Positions 53,848-63,947 of a stretch of DNA of 64,000 nt are shown piece after piece. Each line of letters starts with the position of its first letter. Within the stretch, counting starts at the first letter, position 1. A program made the position numbers and the translations under genes. The notes under the pieces are model-generated. The model worked only from the letters and a program-made list of their open reading frames with translations, was not told the DNA's origin and did no database searches. Source of the stretch: CAJXUU01 sp963975265. GTDB lineage: Bacteria > Bacteroidota > Bacteroidia > Chitinophagales > Saprospiraceae. The stretch is taken from NCBI GenBank assembly GCA_963975265.1, contig CAXBGT010000001.1, forward strand, positions 1 to 64,000, in the 5' to 3' direction.

Positions 53848-56811
53848 TTAAAATTCTGCTATAACGTGAAAGTCAAATCTCTTAGATGATGGAAATGGTA
53901 GCACCTCTACTCCTGTAGATAATCCTCCTCCTCCAAAGTTTGATACTTCAGGGTCATAACTATTATAGTCGAAAATGTTGATCAAGTTGTTTCCAGAGAA
54001 CCCAACTTTAAGTGATCTCGTACCAGGTACTAAACCAGCAGGAAGAGTATAGTATAATCCTATTTCTCTCAATCTGATGTAACTTGCATCTTCTACATAT
54101 GGGTCAGTATTGGCACCTAATTGTGAAAGTCTGTATGGCCCATTTTCCAATTCTCCTGAAGGGTCAAGACCCGTATCATCGAAATCATGAGTAGTATTGT
54201 TCAAGTCAAATAGAAGTGTTGAAAGGTTGATGTTTGAACCACCCTTTTTCCAGTGCCATACAAAGTTAAGATCAAAGTTTTTGTATCTTAAGTTGTTCAT
54301 CCATGATAATTGAAAGTCTGGTTCTGCATTTCCAAATACTTGTAGTGTTGGAGCTCCATCACCATTCAATGTTACTGTTGGATCACTTCCAACTCCAATG
54401 ATAGTAGTAGGACTAAATCCTTCCTTAACCATAAAATTTCCTAAGAAATCAGCAAAACCACCAAGGGTAAATGCTGGCACATCAAGTTTAGTAACTTCAG
54501 CTGTGTTTTTCCAAAAACTAAATCTAGATCCTAAAGTAACATCTTCAGTATTGATCAATCCAAGGTTCAAACCTAACTCTATTCCTCTATTTTGTAAAGA
54601 AGCTGCGTTTGTTACCTGACTAGCGAAACCTGATGATGCAGGCACGTTAGCATTTAGTAATAGATCAGTTACAGACTTGATGTAGTAAGTTACATCCATT
54701 GAATATCTGTTATTGATCTCAAAGTCAGCACCAAATTCTAATTCTTTTTGTCTTTCTGGACCTACTGCTGAGTTACCTAATAATGAAGGTACAGCAACTC
54801 CCGCTAAGCCATCCACGATAGACGAACCTAAGATAGTAGACTTAGCACCGAATTGGGCAAAGTTACCAGACTCACCATATGCCGCTCTAACTTTCACCTG
54901 AGTAAATGGACCTACTGATTCTATTAAATTATGAAGATTCACGGCAAGGTTTGCTTTTGGATAATAGTATAGTTTGTTAACATCACTATTATTTGATGAT
55001 TTATCTCCTCTGACACCAACTGTTGCTAAGAATTTATCGTCAAAGTTAAATTCTTCTTGTACGAAGAATCCTTTATCCTGTTGAATACGTCTAGCTTGAG
55101 TTACGTTTCTATTACCTGCTTGATCAAGATTAGTTTGTGCACCAATTAAGTTAGATGCTTCTCCTAAGATGATATCTCTGTTAAAGTCTTCTTGGGTAAC
55201 ACCCGCTGAGGTTGTAAACGAAATACCATTGCTTCCATAATAATTGTGTACTAATAATGCTGCAATATTAGAATTTAGGTTCTTAGCGAAACCTTGAACT
55301 GATACTCCGTTAAGTCCAGCTCCATCTCTTTGGAACTGAAGTGAATTAGGGAATATAGCTTTCGTATTAAGGCTATAAAAATCCGCTCCTCCTCTAAATA
55401 CCGCTTTCAATGTTTGATTTTCTTTTGTGAAAATCTTTGCTGTTAATGAACCACCACCGATGAATCTATTGATAGATTCATTGTTTGTGATTTGCTCTGC
55501 CGTTTCTAAAAAGTTAGACGGTGCATATTGATTAGCTGGGAAAAGACCAGTTACAGGATCTGCTTGTAAGTCTGCAAATCCAGGAGTAGATGAAAATGAT
55601 ACACCCATCGTTGTACCAGAATTGTCATTGTTAAAAAATCCTCTATCTGCACTTGAGTTTACGTAGTTAGTAGTCATAGACACATCAAATACTTTTGATA
55701 TTTTATGATCCACATTCAATCTTACTGAAGTCTTCTGGTATCCAGTATTAGATACGATTCCGTCTTCATTTTTATAAGAAGCCCCAGCGTAGAATTGTGT
55801 TTTTTCACTACCTCCTGATACACTTACTTTAGTATTATATAATGTTGCTTTATTTCCATAAAGAAGATCCTCATAGTTTGTAACACCATTATTTCTAAAA
55901 TCATCGATATTTCCAGCGAAGTTACTTCCAAGAACTCTTTCTTCCGTCCATTCTCTCACACCTAGTTTTTTAAGTTGAGATGCTTGACCGATTGATTGAG
56001 ATACTCGAACTACTGTTTCTCCTGCTTTACCTTTTTTAGTTGTAATGATTACAACACCACCTGCTGCTCTCGATCCGTAGATAGCGGCTGCAGATGCACC
56101 TTTCAAGATTTCGATTGACTCGATATCCGCAGGGTCCAAATCCGATAACCTGTTGGATGGATTATCCTGATTAGATGTACTTCCTCCACTTGATGCAGCG
56201 GATACAATGTTCAATCCTGAAGGAATACTAGAGTTATCCATATAAATACCATCAAGGATAATCAATGGTTGAGAAGATCCACTGATAGATGTTGTACCTC
56301 TCAGTTTGAATGCTAAACCACCTCCTGGTGCTCCAGATGCTGCTTTAATTTCAGCACCTTTGAATTTTCCATACAATGCAGCTTCTACAGAAGCTGGAGC
56401 AGCTATACCTGTAAGTTCAGCAGCATCAATCTTTGCTACAGAATTGGCTAAGTTTTTACGCTTCACTGAAGTCGCAAGACCTGTGATGACTATTTCATCC
56501 ATTTGGTTAATATCTTCGGACATTACTATAGATCCAAAGTTGTTGTCTGACAATAGAATCGATTGAGTAAGATATCCCAAATAAGATACCTCTAAAGTAG
56601 TGGCTCCGGCTGGAGCAATAAGAGAAAATCCACCATCGATATCAGTAATTGTACCAACAGTTGTTCCTTTTACGATTACATTGGCGCCTATAACAGCGTC
56701 ACCCGCTGAATCTGTAATTACTCCTGCGACCGTCTGTTGCGAAAACGCAAATGACTGGCATAGAATCACCAGCAAGGCTGACAATCCTAAATTTGTAAAC
56801 ATTTTTTTCAT
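53848..56811 (-). CDS. SusC/RagA TonB-dependent outer-membrane receptor
   Basis: 987 aa. Signal peptide about 1-25; carboxypeptidase-D regulatory-like domain about 26-105 (GDAVIGANVIVKGTTVGTIT); plug domain about 115-265 with the SusC-type ILKGASAAAIYGSRAAGGVV; then a 22-strand-type barrel ending RFDFHVIAEF with a terminal Phe. Imports a substrate with its SusD partner, driven by TonB. Promoter -7 element TACATTTG lies 57 bp upstream. Substrate cannot be inferred. Confidence 0.95.
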   Translation of the reverse strand: MKKMFTNLGLSALLVILCQSFAFSQQTVAGVITDSAGDAVIGANVIVKGTTVGTITDIDGGFSLIAPAGATTLEVSYLGYLTQSILLSDNNFGSIVMSEDINQMDEIVITGLATSVKRKNLANSVAKIDAAELTGIAAPASVEAALYGKFKGAEIKAASGAPGGGLAFKLRGTTSISGSSQPLIILDGIYMDNSSIPSGLNIVSAASSGGSTSNQDNPSNRLSDLDPADIESIEILKGASAAAIYGSRAAGGVVIITTKKGKAGETVVRVSQSIGQASQLKKLGVREWTEERVLGSNFAGNIDDFRNNGVTNYEDLLYGNKATLYNTKVSVSGGSEKTQFYAGASYKNEDGIVSNTGYQKTSVRLNVDHKISKVFDVSMTTNYVNSSADRGFFNNDNSGTTMGVSFSSTPGFADLQADPVTGLFPANQYAPSNFLETAEQITNNESINRFIGGGSLTAKIFTKENQTLKAVFRGGADFYSLNTKAIFPNSLQFQRDGAGLNGVSVQGFAKNLNSNIAALLVHNYYGSNGISFTTSAGVTQEDFNRDIILGEASNLIGAQTNLDQAGNRNVTQARRIQQDKGFFVQEEFNFDDKFLATVGVRGDKSSNNSDVNKLYYYPKANLAVNLHNLIESVGPFTQVKVRAAYGESGNFAQFGAKSTILGSSIVDGLAGVAVPSLLGNSAVGPERQKELEFGADFEINNRYSMDVTYYIKSVTDLLLNANVPASSGFASQVTNAASLQNRGIELGLNLGLINTEDVTLGSRFSFWKNTAEVTKLDVPAFTLGGFADFLGNFMVKEGFSPTTIIGVGSDPTVTLNGDGAPTLQVFGNAEPDFQLSWMNNLRYKNFDLNFVWHWKKGGSNINLSTLLFDLNNTTHDFDDTGLDPSGELENGPYRLSQLGANTDPYVEDASYIRLREIGLYYTLPAGLVPGTRSLKVGFSGNNLINIFDYNSYDPEVSNFGGGGLSTGVEVLPFPSSKRFDFHVIAEF

Positions 56812-56868
56812 GCAAATTTTATTTAGTTAAGTAAAATAGTTCGTTTTCATCTTTGAAAACAATTAATC

Positions 56869-56876
56869 CAAATGTA
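56869..56876 (-). promoter_or_regulatory. -7 element of the SusCD promoter
   Basis: Reverse strand TACATTTG fits TAnnTTTG exactly, about 57 bp upstream of the SusC-like start. The -33 position carries no clear TTTG, which is common in regulated TonB-receptor promoters. Confidence 0.4.
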
Positions 56877-57035
56877 ATATGTTAAAAAAAAGCCGAAGTC
56901 ATATCTAAAAACTCAACTTTATCTGAATTCTAATTCAAAATAACAATCGAATGACAAATTAAAAAGCAATCTATTCATCAAAAGTTGACATCTTTTTAAC
57001 TATCCCTTTATCCGCATTACTGTATATTGCACTTT

Positions 57036-58832
57036 ATGAGCTCAATTATTAAAATTATAGTAGGGGTATTCGTTGCTGTCTTCTGGTGTGTAAGTAATAT
57101 CAATGCACAGTGGTCTTCTGATTTTTCAGAGCAAGATCTATCAGAATGGACTGGTGATGTCGACCAATTCATCGTCAATGAAGATGGACAGTTGCAACTT
57201 AACGCTCCTGCAGCAGGTGAGACCACTCTTTTCAGACAAAGCCAAATAAGTGATGACACCGTAAGCATCGGTTTCTACCATAAGTTAGATTTTAGCCCTT
57301 CTGATAATAATCGATCCACAATTTACTTAGCGTTGGATAATCAAGACCTTTCAGTTGCCAATGGTTACTATTTACAAATAGGCGAAAACGGTTCGGACGA
57401 TGCAATAAACTTCTATTACCTTAATAATGGTACAGCAGAACTTATAGGATCAGCAACAATGGGTGCTATGGCAAATGAGCCAGCAGAAGCTAGAGTAGAT
57501 ATAGATGTTTTTCCTAGTGGATTGTGGTCAGTAAAAACCAACTATGACGGTCTAGAATCTACTTTTCTTGATGTAGAATTTATGGATGATAGATTTTCTT
57601 TTTCTGATTCTCAGTTTTTTGGTATTAAATGTAAATTTAGTGCCTCAAGAGCGGATAAGTTTTTCTATGGTGATATGTTTATCAAAGCGTTTGAAGTAGA
57701 TTTGACACCACCGAATATAATTGAAGCCGCAGCATTAAGTGTAAATCAGATTCTCATAAAATTTGATGAGCCGGTGGAAGCTTCAGATGCTCAGAATGTA
57801 AACCACTATAACGTAGATAATGGAGTTGGAAATCCCTTTTCAATCAACAATTTAAGTGGTATAGGAAACGAGTATCTACTTCAATTCGCTACTGATTTTG
57901 CTTCTGATATTGTTTACAGTATGATAGCTTCTGGGATCAATGACTTAAACGGTAACCTTATGACAGATTTCTCTCTTTTGTTTAATGTGCCGAGCAAACC
58001 AATCATAGGCGACCTTTTACTAAGTGAAATCCTATTCGACCCATATATTGAAGGGGAGGATTTTATCGAATTATATAACACTTCAGACAAATTTATTGAG
58101 CTTCAAGGGATAATTATTTCAAATACTCATAATGAAATGATGCAGGTCATCTCATCAAACCTGTCGATTGGTCCCAAAGAATATATTGCACTAACAGAAG
58201 ATGCGGATTTCTTAGTTCAGGAATATAAGCCAGATAGTGATGCAAATATTATCATTTCTGAATTACCAGCATTTAACAATGATGCGGGCAATGTTACAAT
58301 TACAAATGTAGATGGAATTGTATTAGATTCCTTCGACTATACAGAAGATCAGCACTTCCAACTGATCGATGATACAGAAGGCGTAAGCTTAGAAAGAATA
58401 AGTTTTAATGTAGAAACGAATGATAAACGAAACTGGCAATCCGCTTCTCAAAGTACTAGGTTCGCTACCCCCGGATACAAAAACTCAGGAGAAATCACTA
58501 TCAATCCTGGAGATGAAATGTTTACCGTTGTTACAGAGACTTTCTCTCCAGATCAAGATGGAACAGATGACGTGATGCTCCTCAATTACAATCTAGAAAA
58601 GTCTGGATTCGTTGCAAATATTGCCATGCATGATGCAGCAGGGTTTAAGATCAAAGCACTATCTCAAAACGAATTATTATCCACTCAGGGAATTATTACT
58701 TGGGATGGTACAGATACTGAAGGTAACATTTCTGACCTTGGCATATACATAGTGGTAGGCCAAGTATTTCATCCTGATGGGGATGTTCTAAGTTTTAAGA
58801 AAACGGTAGTTTTAGCAGGGTTCATAGATTAA
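57036..58832 (+). CDS. Secreted protein with lamin-tail-like domain and FlgD-like C terminus
   Basis: 598 aa from ATG 57036. Signal peptide about 1-22 (ending NINA). N-terminal concanavalin-like region (about 23-215), an Ig-like domain (VNQILIKFDEPVEASDAQN), a lamin-tail-like domain at about 325-460 (DLLLSEILFDPYIEGEDFIE), and a C-terminal FlgD/CHU-type beta-sandwich (FSPDQDGTDDVMLLNYNL; ITWDGTDTEGN). Such proteins are exported, often structural or gliding-related. Divergent from the SusC gene. Confidence 0.82.
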   Translation: MSSIIKIIVGVFVAVFWCVSNINAQWSSDFSEQDLSEWTGDVDQFIVNEDGQLQLNAPAAGETTLFRQSQISDDTVSIGFYHKLDFSPSDNNRSTIYLALDNQDLSVANGYYLQIGENGSDDAINFYYLNNGTAELIGSATMGAMANEPAEARVDIDVFPSGLWSVKTNYDGLESTFLDVEFMDDRFSFSDSQFFGIKCKFSASRADKFFYGDMFIKAFEVDLTPPNIIEAAALSVNQILIKFDEPVEASDAQNVNHYNVDNGVGNPFSINNLSGIGNEYLLQFATDFASDIVYSMIASGINDLNGNLMTDFSLLFNVPSKPIIGDLLLSEILFDPYIEGEDFIELYNTSDKFIELQGIIISNTHNEMMQVISSNLSIGPKEYIALTEDADFLVQEYKPDSDANIIISELPAFNNDAGNVTITNVDGIVLDSFDYTEDQHFQLIDDTEGVSLERISFNVETNDKRNWQSASQSTRFATPGYKNSGEITINPGDEMFTVVTETFSPDQDGTDDVMLLNYNLEKSGFVANIAMHDAAGFKIKALSQNELLSTQGIITWDGTDTEGNISDLGIYIVVGQVFHPDGDVLSFKKTVVLAGFID

Positions 58833-58943
58833 GAGAATGCTAAAATTAGGCATTACGCTGTTAGCATATGATAAATTAGTTGCTTTTCAGTTAAAATACG
58901 TCTATAGGAATTAGTATTGCTTAATTTAGCAAGATCAAACAAG

Positions 58944-59900
58944 ATGACTCAACAGCAGAAAAACACAATACTACAATCTACTGTAGCTATGATACTCATA
59001 GTAGGTACGGGTATTGTGATGTTGTCATCTCAGGTCCCTTTGATCAGACGTATTTCTGAATATTCAGTCCATATTATGCTGGGAATGTTAGGATTCAGCC
59101 TAGTGTCTTTGCTTTTTGGTAAATCGAAGATCATGTTTGCTGGAATGGCATGTACAGCTGCACTTTGTATCTTTCTAAAAGATGCATCTAACAATACACT
59201 CAAACTCCCTCAAGAAAACACCGAAGCAAAACTAAACGTAGCTCATATAAACTTGAGCAATATTACATTGGAGTTCAATGAATTGAGAAACTTATTAAAT
59301 GAAGAAAACATAGATTTGGTTTCATTTCAAGAATTGACTCCAGATTGGAATGTGGTGCTTCACAATCTACTAAAAGTTGACTTTCCTTGTTCTAAATCCG
59401 AAGTACGTATTGATCCATACGGCATGGCACTTTATAGCAGGATACCGTTCAAAAGTACTGGATCATTCAAATGCAAAGACAAGCCTAACTTAAAATCAAC
59501 TATCGAAAAAGATGGAAAAGAATTTCATATTATTTCTTCCTATCTAACTCCTGCACTAGATAAAAAAAGCATTGAAACAGCTTCAAATCAACTGAATGTG
59601 ATAGCTGAAGAGATCAAAAGATCTGAATATCCTCTGATCGCATTAGGTGAATACAATATGGTATATTGGACCAATGAAATCCGAGAATTCAGGAGCGATA
59701 CTAAGTTGACTAACTCTAGACGAGGTCTTTCTGATGGCAACCTTCGTGTTCCTTATGATCATATCTTTTTCTCAGAAGGATTGGAATGCACAGAATTCAA
59801 AGAAATGAAAGATGTTGACCAAAATTATATTGGTATTATGGGTAAATATCAAATCCGAGAATTAAAAGGTGATTCCACACTAAGTTATTTAATTAAGTAG
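58944..59900 (+). CDS. Membrane protein with endonuclease/exonuclease/phosphatase domain
   Basis: 318 aa from ATG 58944. Three hydrophobic segments in the first 85 residues, then an EEP domain (from about 98, beginning LNVAHINLSN) with ISFQEL-like DLVSFQELTPDW, YLTP, and GEYNMVYW at the position where active members have GDxN; C-terminal YDHIFFS replaces SDHxP. The Asp-to-Glu change and missing SDH histidine leave activity uncertain. Same strand and near the secreted protein upstream. Confidence 0.82.
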   Translation: MTQQQKNTILQSTVAMILIVGTGIVMLSSQVPLIRRISEYSVHIMLGMLGFSLVSLLFGKSKIMFAGMACTAALCIFLKDASNNTLKLPQENTEAKLNVAHINLSNITLEFNELRNLLNEENIDLVSFQELTPDWNVVLHNLLKVDFPCSKSEVRIDPYGMALYSRIPFKSTGSFKCKDKPNLKSTIEKDGKEFHIISSYLTPALDKKSIETASNQLNVIAEEIKRSEYPLIALGEYNMVYWTNEIREFRSDTKLTNSRRGLSDGNLRVPYDHIFFSEGLECTEFKEMKDVDQNYIGIMGKYQIRELKGDSTLSYLIK

Positions 59901-59928
59901 TTATTTTCAAAGATTAAAGCCTTCGTGT

Positions 59929-61302
59929 ATGAAAGAATATTTATCAATACTCTTGTTGATTTTAGTAAGTTTTTTTTCTTCGGCACAACCTTCACTTCAA
60001 TATGTTCAAGTGCAGTCTGGACTTAGTAGTCCAGTGGATATAACCAATGCAGGGGATGGATCCAATCGACTTTTCATCGTTGAGCAAGATGGCATAATTA
60101 AAATCATAGAAAATGGCAGTGTACTATCAACACCATTCCTAGATATCGTTTCGAAAGTAAACTCTACTGCCAATGAAAGAGGTCTCCTAGGCTTGGATTT
60201 TCATCCTGAATTTGAAACAAATGGATATTTCTTTGTTAACTATACCAATATCTCTGGAACTACAACTATCTCAAGATTCAAAGTGTCTGTTACTGATGCA
60301 AATCTTGCAGACCCTGAGTCTGAAAAAGTAATGATCGAAATTAGTCAACCCTTTTCCAATCATAATGCCGGAGATTTGAAATTTAGCCCAATAGATCACT
60401 ATTTATACATACCTATGGGAGATGGTGGTTCTGGAGGAGATCCAGGGTGTCGGTCTCAGGACTCTACATTCTTACTTGGCAAAATGCTAAGGATTGATGT
60501 TGACCAGAATGAAAACATTTTTCCTTATTATGGAATTCCCGTGGATAATCCATACATTAGTTTTCCAACTGTTCCAAATGAGATTTGGGCTTTTGGTTTA
60601 AGAAACCCTTGGAAAATCGCTTTTGATTCTAAGACGGGTGACATCTGGATTGCAGATGTTGGACAAAATGTGATTGAAGAGGTCAATTTCCAACCATTTA
60701 CAAGTACTGGTGGAGAGAATTATGGATGGGCAATCATGGAAGGAGATCAATGTTATGATCCCGACCCAATAAATAATAATTGTGTAAGTGGGCTACCATC
60801 TTGTTTTTCACCTTCTTACGTTGATCCTATCTTTACATACGGGCATAATTTTGCAACTGGAGGATATTCTATCACTGGTGGATATATGTATAGAGGGTGC
60901 AAGTACACAGAACTATACGGATACTATCTTGTCACCGATTATGTCACAAATAACACTTGGGTTATGTATTCTAATGGAAGTGCTACTCAAATGTTAGATG
61001 CACCCAATGGAGTATCCACTTATGGAGAAGATGAATCTGGTGAGCTATATCTGGCAACATTATCTGGAGGAATTTACGAAGTACGAGAGACTACTTACCC
61101 TGAGGTGCTCATATTAACTAGCGCAGATAGTCCATTGGACGGATTATATCAGGCTGCAGATAGCATCATTATCGGCAGCAATGTAACTTTTAATCTTACA
61201 GGAGATATTACATTTATTTCTCCTAATTTGTCAATCTCTCATGCTGTTGATATACCAATTACGGCCTCATTAAAAGTCAATAAAGGTGTTTGTGACGATT
61301 AA
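59929..61302 (+). CDS. PQQ-dependent sugar dehydrogenase-like protein (Gdh/YliI family), secreted
   Basis: 457 aa. Signal peptide about 1-20. Six-bladed propeller of the glucose/sorbosone dehydrogenase family: RLFIVEQDGIIKII, RGLLGLDFHPEF, SNHNAGDLKFSPIDHYLYI, GLRNPWKIAFDSKTGDIWIADVGQN and GENYGWAIMEG. Residues about 390-457 are a short beta stack with repeated hydrophobic turns. Oxidises an aldose sugar with a quinone cofactor in relatives; cofactor use here is not proven. 28 bp after the EEP gene, so probably the same transcript. Confidence 0.9.
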   Translation: MKEYLSILLLILVSFFSSAQPSLQYVQVQSGLSSPVDITNAGDGSNRLFIVEQDGIIKIIENGSVLSTPFLDIVSKVNSTANERGLLGLDFHPEFETNGYFFVNYTNISGTTTISRFKVSVTDANLADPESEKVMIEISQPFSNHNAGDLKFSPIDHYLYIPMGDGGSGGDPGCRSQDSTFLLGKMLRIDVDQNENIFPYYGIPVDNPYISFPTVPNEIWAFGLRNPWKIAFDSKTGDIWIADVGQNVIEEVNFQPFTSTGGENYGWAIMEGDQCYDPDPINNNCVSGLPSCFSPSYVDPIFTYGHNFATGGYSITGGYMYRGCKYTELYGYYLVTDYVTNNTWVMYSNGSATQMLDAPNGVSTYGEDESGELYLATLSGGIYEVRETTYPEVLILTSADSPLDGLYQAADSIIIGSNVTFNLTGDITFISPNLSISHAVDIPITASLKVNKGVCDD

Positions 61303-61447
61303 TTTGTATCTTTAGTATGTTTATTCTCTGCATAAATTCGAACAGGATGCACTTTGATTTATGGAAGAGGTTTAAGAACACAAGATATTTAAAGTTAAGA
61401 TGCAACCCTTCCTATTTTTTTCTGTCATTACTATGAAAACAAACTAA

Positions 61448-61490
61448 GCTCAAACAACTTAACGCTAAATTGTTTGAGCATTATTTTTAG
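61448..61490 (+). terminator. Rho-independent terminator
   Basis: Perfect 10-bp stem GCTCAAACAA / TTGTTTGAGC (61448-61457, 61470-61479) with a 12-nt loop, then ATTATTTTTAG. Ends the transcript of the sugar dehydrogenase gene. Confidence 0.8.
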
Positions 61491-61584
61491 AATATCGATT
61501 TTGTAGGATTCGCTAAACGGCCTTTCGTTTATGTATCTTGTGACTGAGAGATGTTTGAAAAATAATTACAACTAATACTACTAA

Positions 61585-62118
61585 TTGGAACAATTGAACT
61601 TTCAGCGAGAGCTCGTAGAACGATGTATTGAAGGCGATCGAAGTGCCCAGTACAATCTATATAGAATGTATTCTAAAGGAATGTATAATATCTGTCTACG
61701 TATGCTCAACAATAGTATGGAAGCTGAAGATTTGCTACAAGAATCTTTTATGGATGTTTACAGAAAGCTGCACACCTATAAATTTGAGTCTACACCTGGG
61801 GCCTGGATGAAAAGAATAGTAGTCAATAATTGCATCAATAAACTGCGCAAGAAAAAACTTCATATTGAAGAAATAGAGGAAGGAAGGTACGTTGCAGAAG
61901 AATTAGTAGAAGCAAACAACTATCATTTCGAAGTAAAAAAAATAAAAAAGGCAATGGCAGCTTTGCCAGATGGATATAGAGTGATTTTTTCATTGTATGC
62001 AATGGAAGGGTACGACCACCAAGAGATAGGACAAATCATGAATATATCAGAGTCTACCTCAAAATCTCAGTATAGCCGAGCAAAAAAGAAGATAAGAGAC
62101 CTGATGAATTCTTACTAA
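61585..62118 (+). CDS. ECF RNA polymerase sigma factor
   Basis: 177 aa. Sigma-2 region about 20-90 (YNICLRMLNNSMEAEDLLQE; WMKRIVVNNCINKLRKK), sigma-4 region about 118-173 (LPDGYRVIFSLYAMEGYDHQ; ISESTSKSQYSRAKKKIRDL). No ATG is available: an in-frame TAA lies directly before the TTG at 61585, so translation starts at that TTG or the TTG three codons later. First gene of a three-gene operon with a membrane protein and a secreted protein that look like its anti-sigma and target. Confidence 0.93.
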   Translation: MEQLNFQRELVERCIEGDRSAQYNLYRMYSKGMYNICLRMLNNSMEAEDLLQESFMDVYRKLHTYKFESTPGAWMKRIVVNNCINKLRKKKLHIEEIEEGRYVAEELVEANNYHFEVKKIKKAMAALPDGYRVIFSLYAMEGYDHQEIGQIMNISESTSKSQYSRAKKKIRDLMNSY

Positions 62119-62266
62119 TACCGACGACAATGGAATTTCACTGTTTTTTTGTAGTGGCCGGATGAATATTTAGCGCTTATTTCATATGCTGGATTTAATA
62201 TCCATCAGTATTGCTCCAAAGTTAAAAGTGACGTTTTGAAACAGAATTGGCATAAGATTATAAAAC

Positions 62267-62830
62267 ATGAAAGAAGACAAATTAGAACAATTTTTGGCAG
62301 ATCATAGGCAGGATTTCGATTCCGAAAGTCCACCACCTATGATTTGGATGAACCTTGAAAAAGAACTGGCAAATTCCAAAATAGAGAAAACATCCATATT
62401 TCATCAGCTGAAGCAAACAAATCTCATTCGTGTAATGCAAGTTGCAGCTATGTTTATAGTAGTAATGAGCGTTGGGCTTCTGATTGGGATGCAGATCAAT
62501 AAAAGTGGCAATACATATGACAATCCACGCCTTGACGAATTCGTAGAGGCAGAAAGACATTATAATAAAAAAATAGACAAAATGTGGGCTACCGTTAAAG
62601 CCACAGATGCACAAGAAGCCGAGGATGTAAAAGAGGATCTAAAGTCTCTCGATGCAGTCTATAATGAACTTAAAGAAGAACTACTCAAAGGAAAAGGCAA
62701 TAATACCAACAAAGTAGTGAATTCAATGATATACAATTACAGAACAAAACTAGAAATCCTTGAGACCGTTCTAAACAAAACAAACCAACACAACCAACTA
62801 AATATTGAAGATGACAAAGTGGAAATATAA
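62267..62830 (+). CDS. Putative anti-sigma factor, single-pass membrane protein
   Basis: 187 aa. The first 52 residues are soluble and contain PPPMIWMNLEKEL, similar to the cytoplasmic part of Bacteroidota anti-sigma-like proteins; one membrane segment at about 56-77; the last 110 residues are a charged helical periplasmic region. Placed between the sigma factor and a secreted protein, and overlapping the latter by 20 bp, it is a likely membrane regulator of the sigma. No zinc anti-sigma motif is visible. Confidence 0.65.
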   Translation: MKEDKLEQFLADHRQDFDSESPPPMIWMNLEKELANSKIEKTSIFHQLKQTNLIRVMQVAAMFIVVMSVGLLIGMQINKSGNTYDNPRLDEFVEAERHYNKKIDKMWATVKATDAQEAEDVKEDLKSLDAVYNELKEELLKGKGNNTNKVVNSMIYNYRTKLEILETVLNKTNQHNQLNIEDDKVEI

Positions 62831-63947
62831 AATAAGTGCTCTTTTACTGCTTTTGCTTTTTGGAAGTGGAATAGTAAGAGCTAATTCATTATCTAAAAAG
62901 CAGTTAATAAAGGAGATTCACCAATCGTTTGATGTTGATTCTGACGCAATACTCGGAGTCCATAATAGATATGGAAATATTAAAATCACAACATGGAATA
63001 AAAATACGGTAGACGTTGATGTACTCATTAAAGTTAAAACAGCAAGTAAATCAAAAGGACAGACTTTTCTAGAAGATATTAGTATTGACTTTTCTCATAG
63101 CAGATCAAAAGTAGGAATGAAAACAGTCTATCCAGATCAAGAAAACAGCTCATGGTGGAGTAGCTGGTGGAGCAATAGCAATAATATCGATTTTGAAGTT
63201 CACTATACGATCAAGGTTCCTAAAGGAATAAGTACTAATTTGGTAAATAAGTATGGGTCAATCTCTCAGGCTAGCATTGGTGGTTCTTCTGATGTCACTA
63301 ATAAATTTGGAGACATTTTTTTTGATAATGTTGGAGGCAATTTAACTTTGAATCTTGGCTATGGTAAAGCAAACGTGTCAAAAGTAAAAAACGTAATCGT
63401 AGAAATTAAAAACAGTACCCTAACCATAGCAACATGTGATGATATAAAAATGACATCTAAATATTCTAATTTTAGTTTTGGTAGTTGTGGTAATATGGAT
63501 TTGGACACTAAGTATGATGAATTTACAATAGAGTCAGCTAGAGAAATAGTAAATAATGGAAAATATGACAATTTCAAAATAGGAGAAGCGGAAAGTCTGA
63601 TTCTAGAAACTAAAAACACTTCTGTATCTGTTAAAAAACTGAATAGAAAATGTAAAGTGAAAACAAAGTACGGCAGTATACATGTAAGATCGACTGGCCC
63701 AAATCTGGAATTAATCTCTTTAGAGTCCAAATATACAGAATACAAATTTGGAGTAGATTCAGATTTTCACTTGAAATTTTTAGGGGATTATTCAGGTTTA
63801 TCAATTGGTGTTTCCCATGAAAAATATCACTCTGAAAAAGATGGAAGCGAGATAAATGTAAAAGCCTTTCGAGGGACCAAAAATGCTAAATTGAAAATCA
63901 GTGCTGATCTAAAATATGGAGGATTAAAAATTACAGAAAACAAATAA
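62811..63947 (+). CDS. Secreted beta-repeat protein (DUF4097-like), sigma operon target
   Basis: 378 aa from ATG 62811 (the upstream TTG at 62805 adds only two residues). Signal peptide about 1-23. The rest is built from repeated beta units containing KYG/KYD/KYS/KFG (NKYGSISQASI, NKFGDIFFD, SKYSNFSFG, TKYDEFTIE, GKYDNFKIG, TKYGSIHVR), fitting a DUF4097-type right-handed beta-helix. Co-transcribed with, and overlapping, the putative anti-sigma gene. Cell-surface or periplasmic; exact role unknown. Confidence 0.75.
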   Translation: MTKWKYKISALLLLLLFGSGIVRANSLSKKQLIKEIHQSFDVDSDAILGVHNRYGNIKITTWNKNTVDVDVLIKVKTASKSKGQTFLEDISIDFSHSRSKVGMKTVYPDQENSSWWSSWWSNSNNIDFEVHYTIKVPKGISTNLVNKYGSISQASIGGSSDVTNKFGDIFFDNVGGNLTLNLGYGKANVSKVKNVIVEIKNSTLTIATCDDIKMTSKYSNFSFGSCGNMDLDTKYDEFTIESAREIVNNGKYDNFKIGEAESLILETKNTSVSVKKLNRKCKVKTKYGSIHVRSTGPNLELISLESKYTEYKFGVDSDFHLKFLGDYSGLSIGVSHEKYHSEKDGSEINVKAFRGTKNAKLKISADLKYGGLKITENK

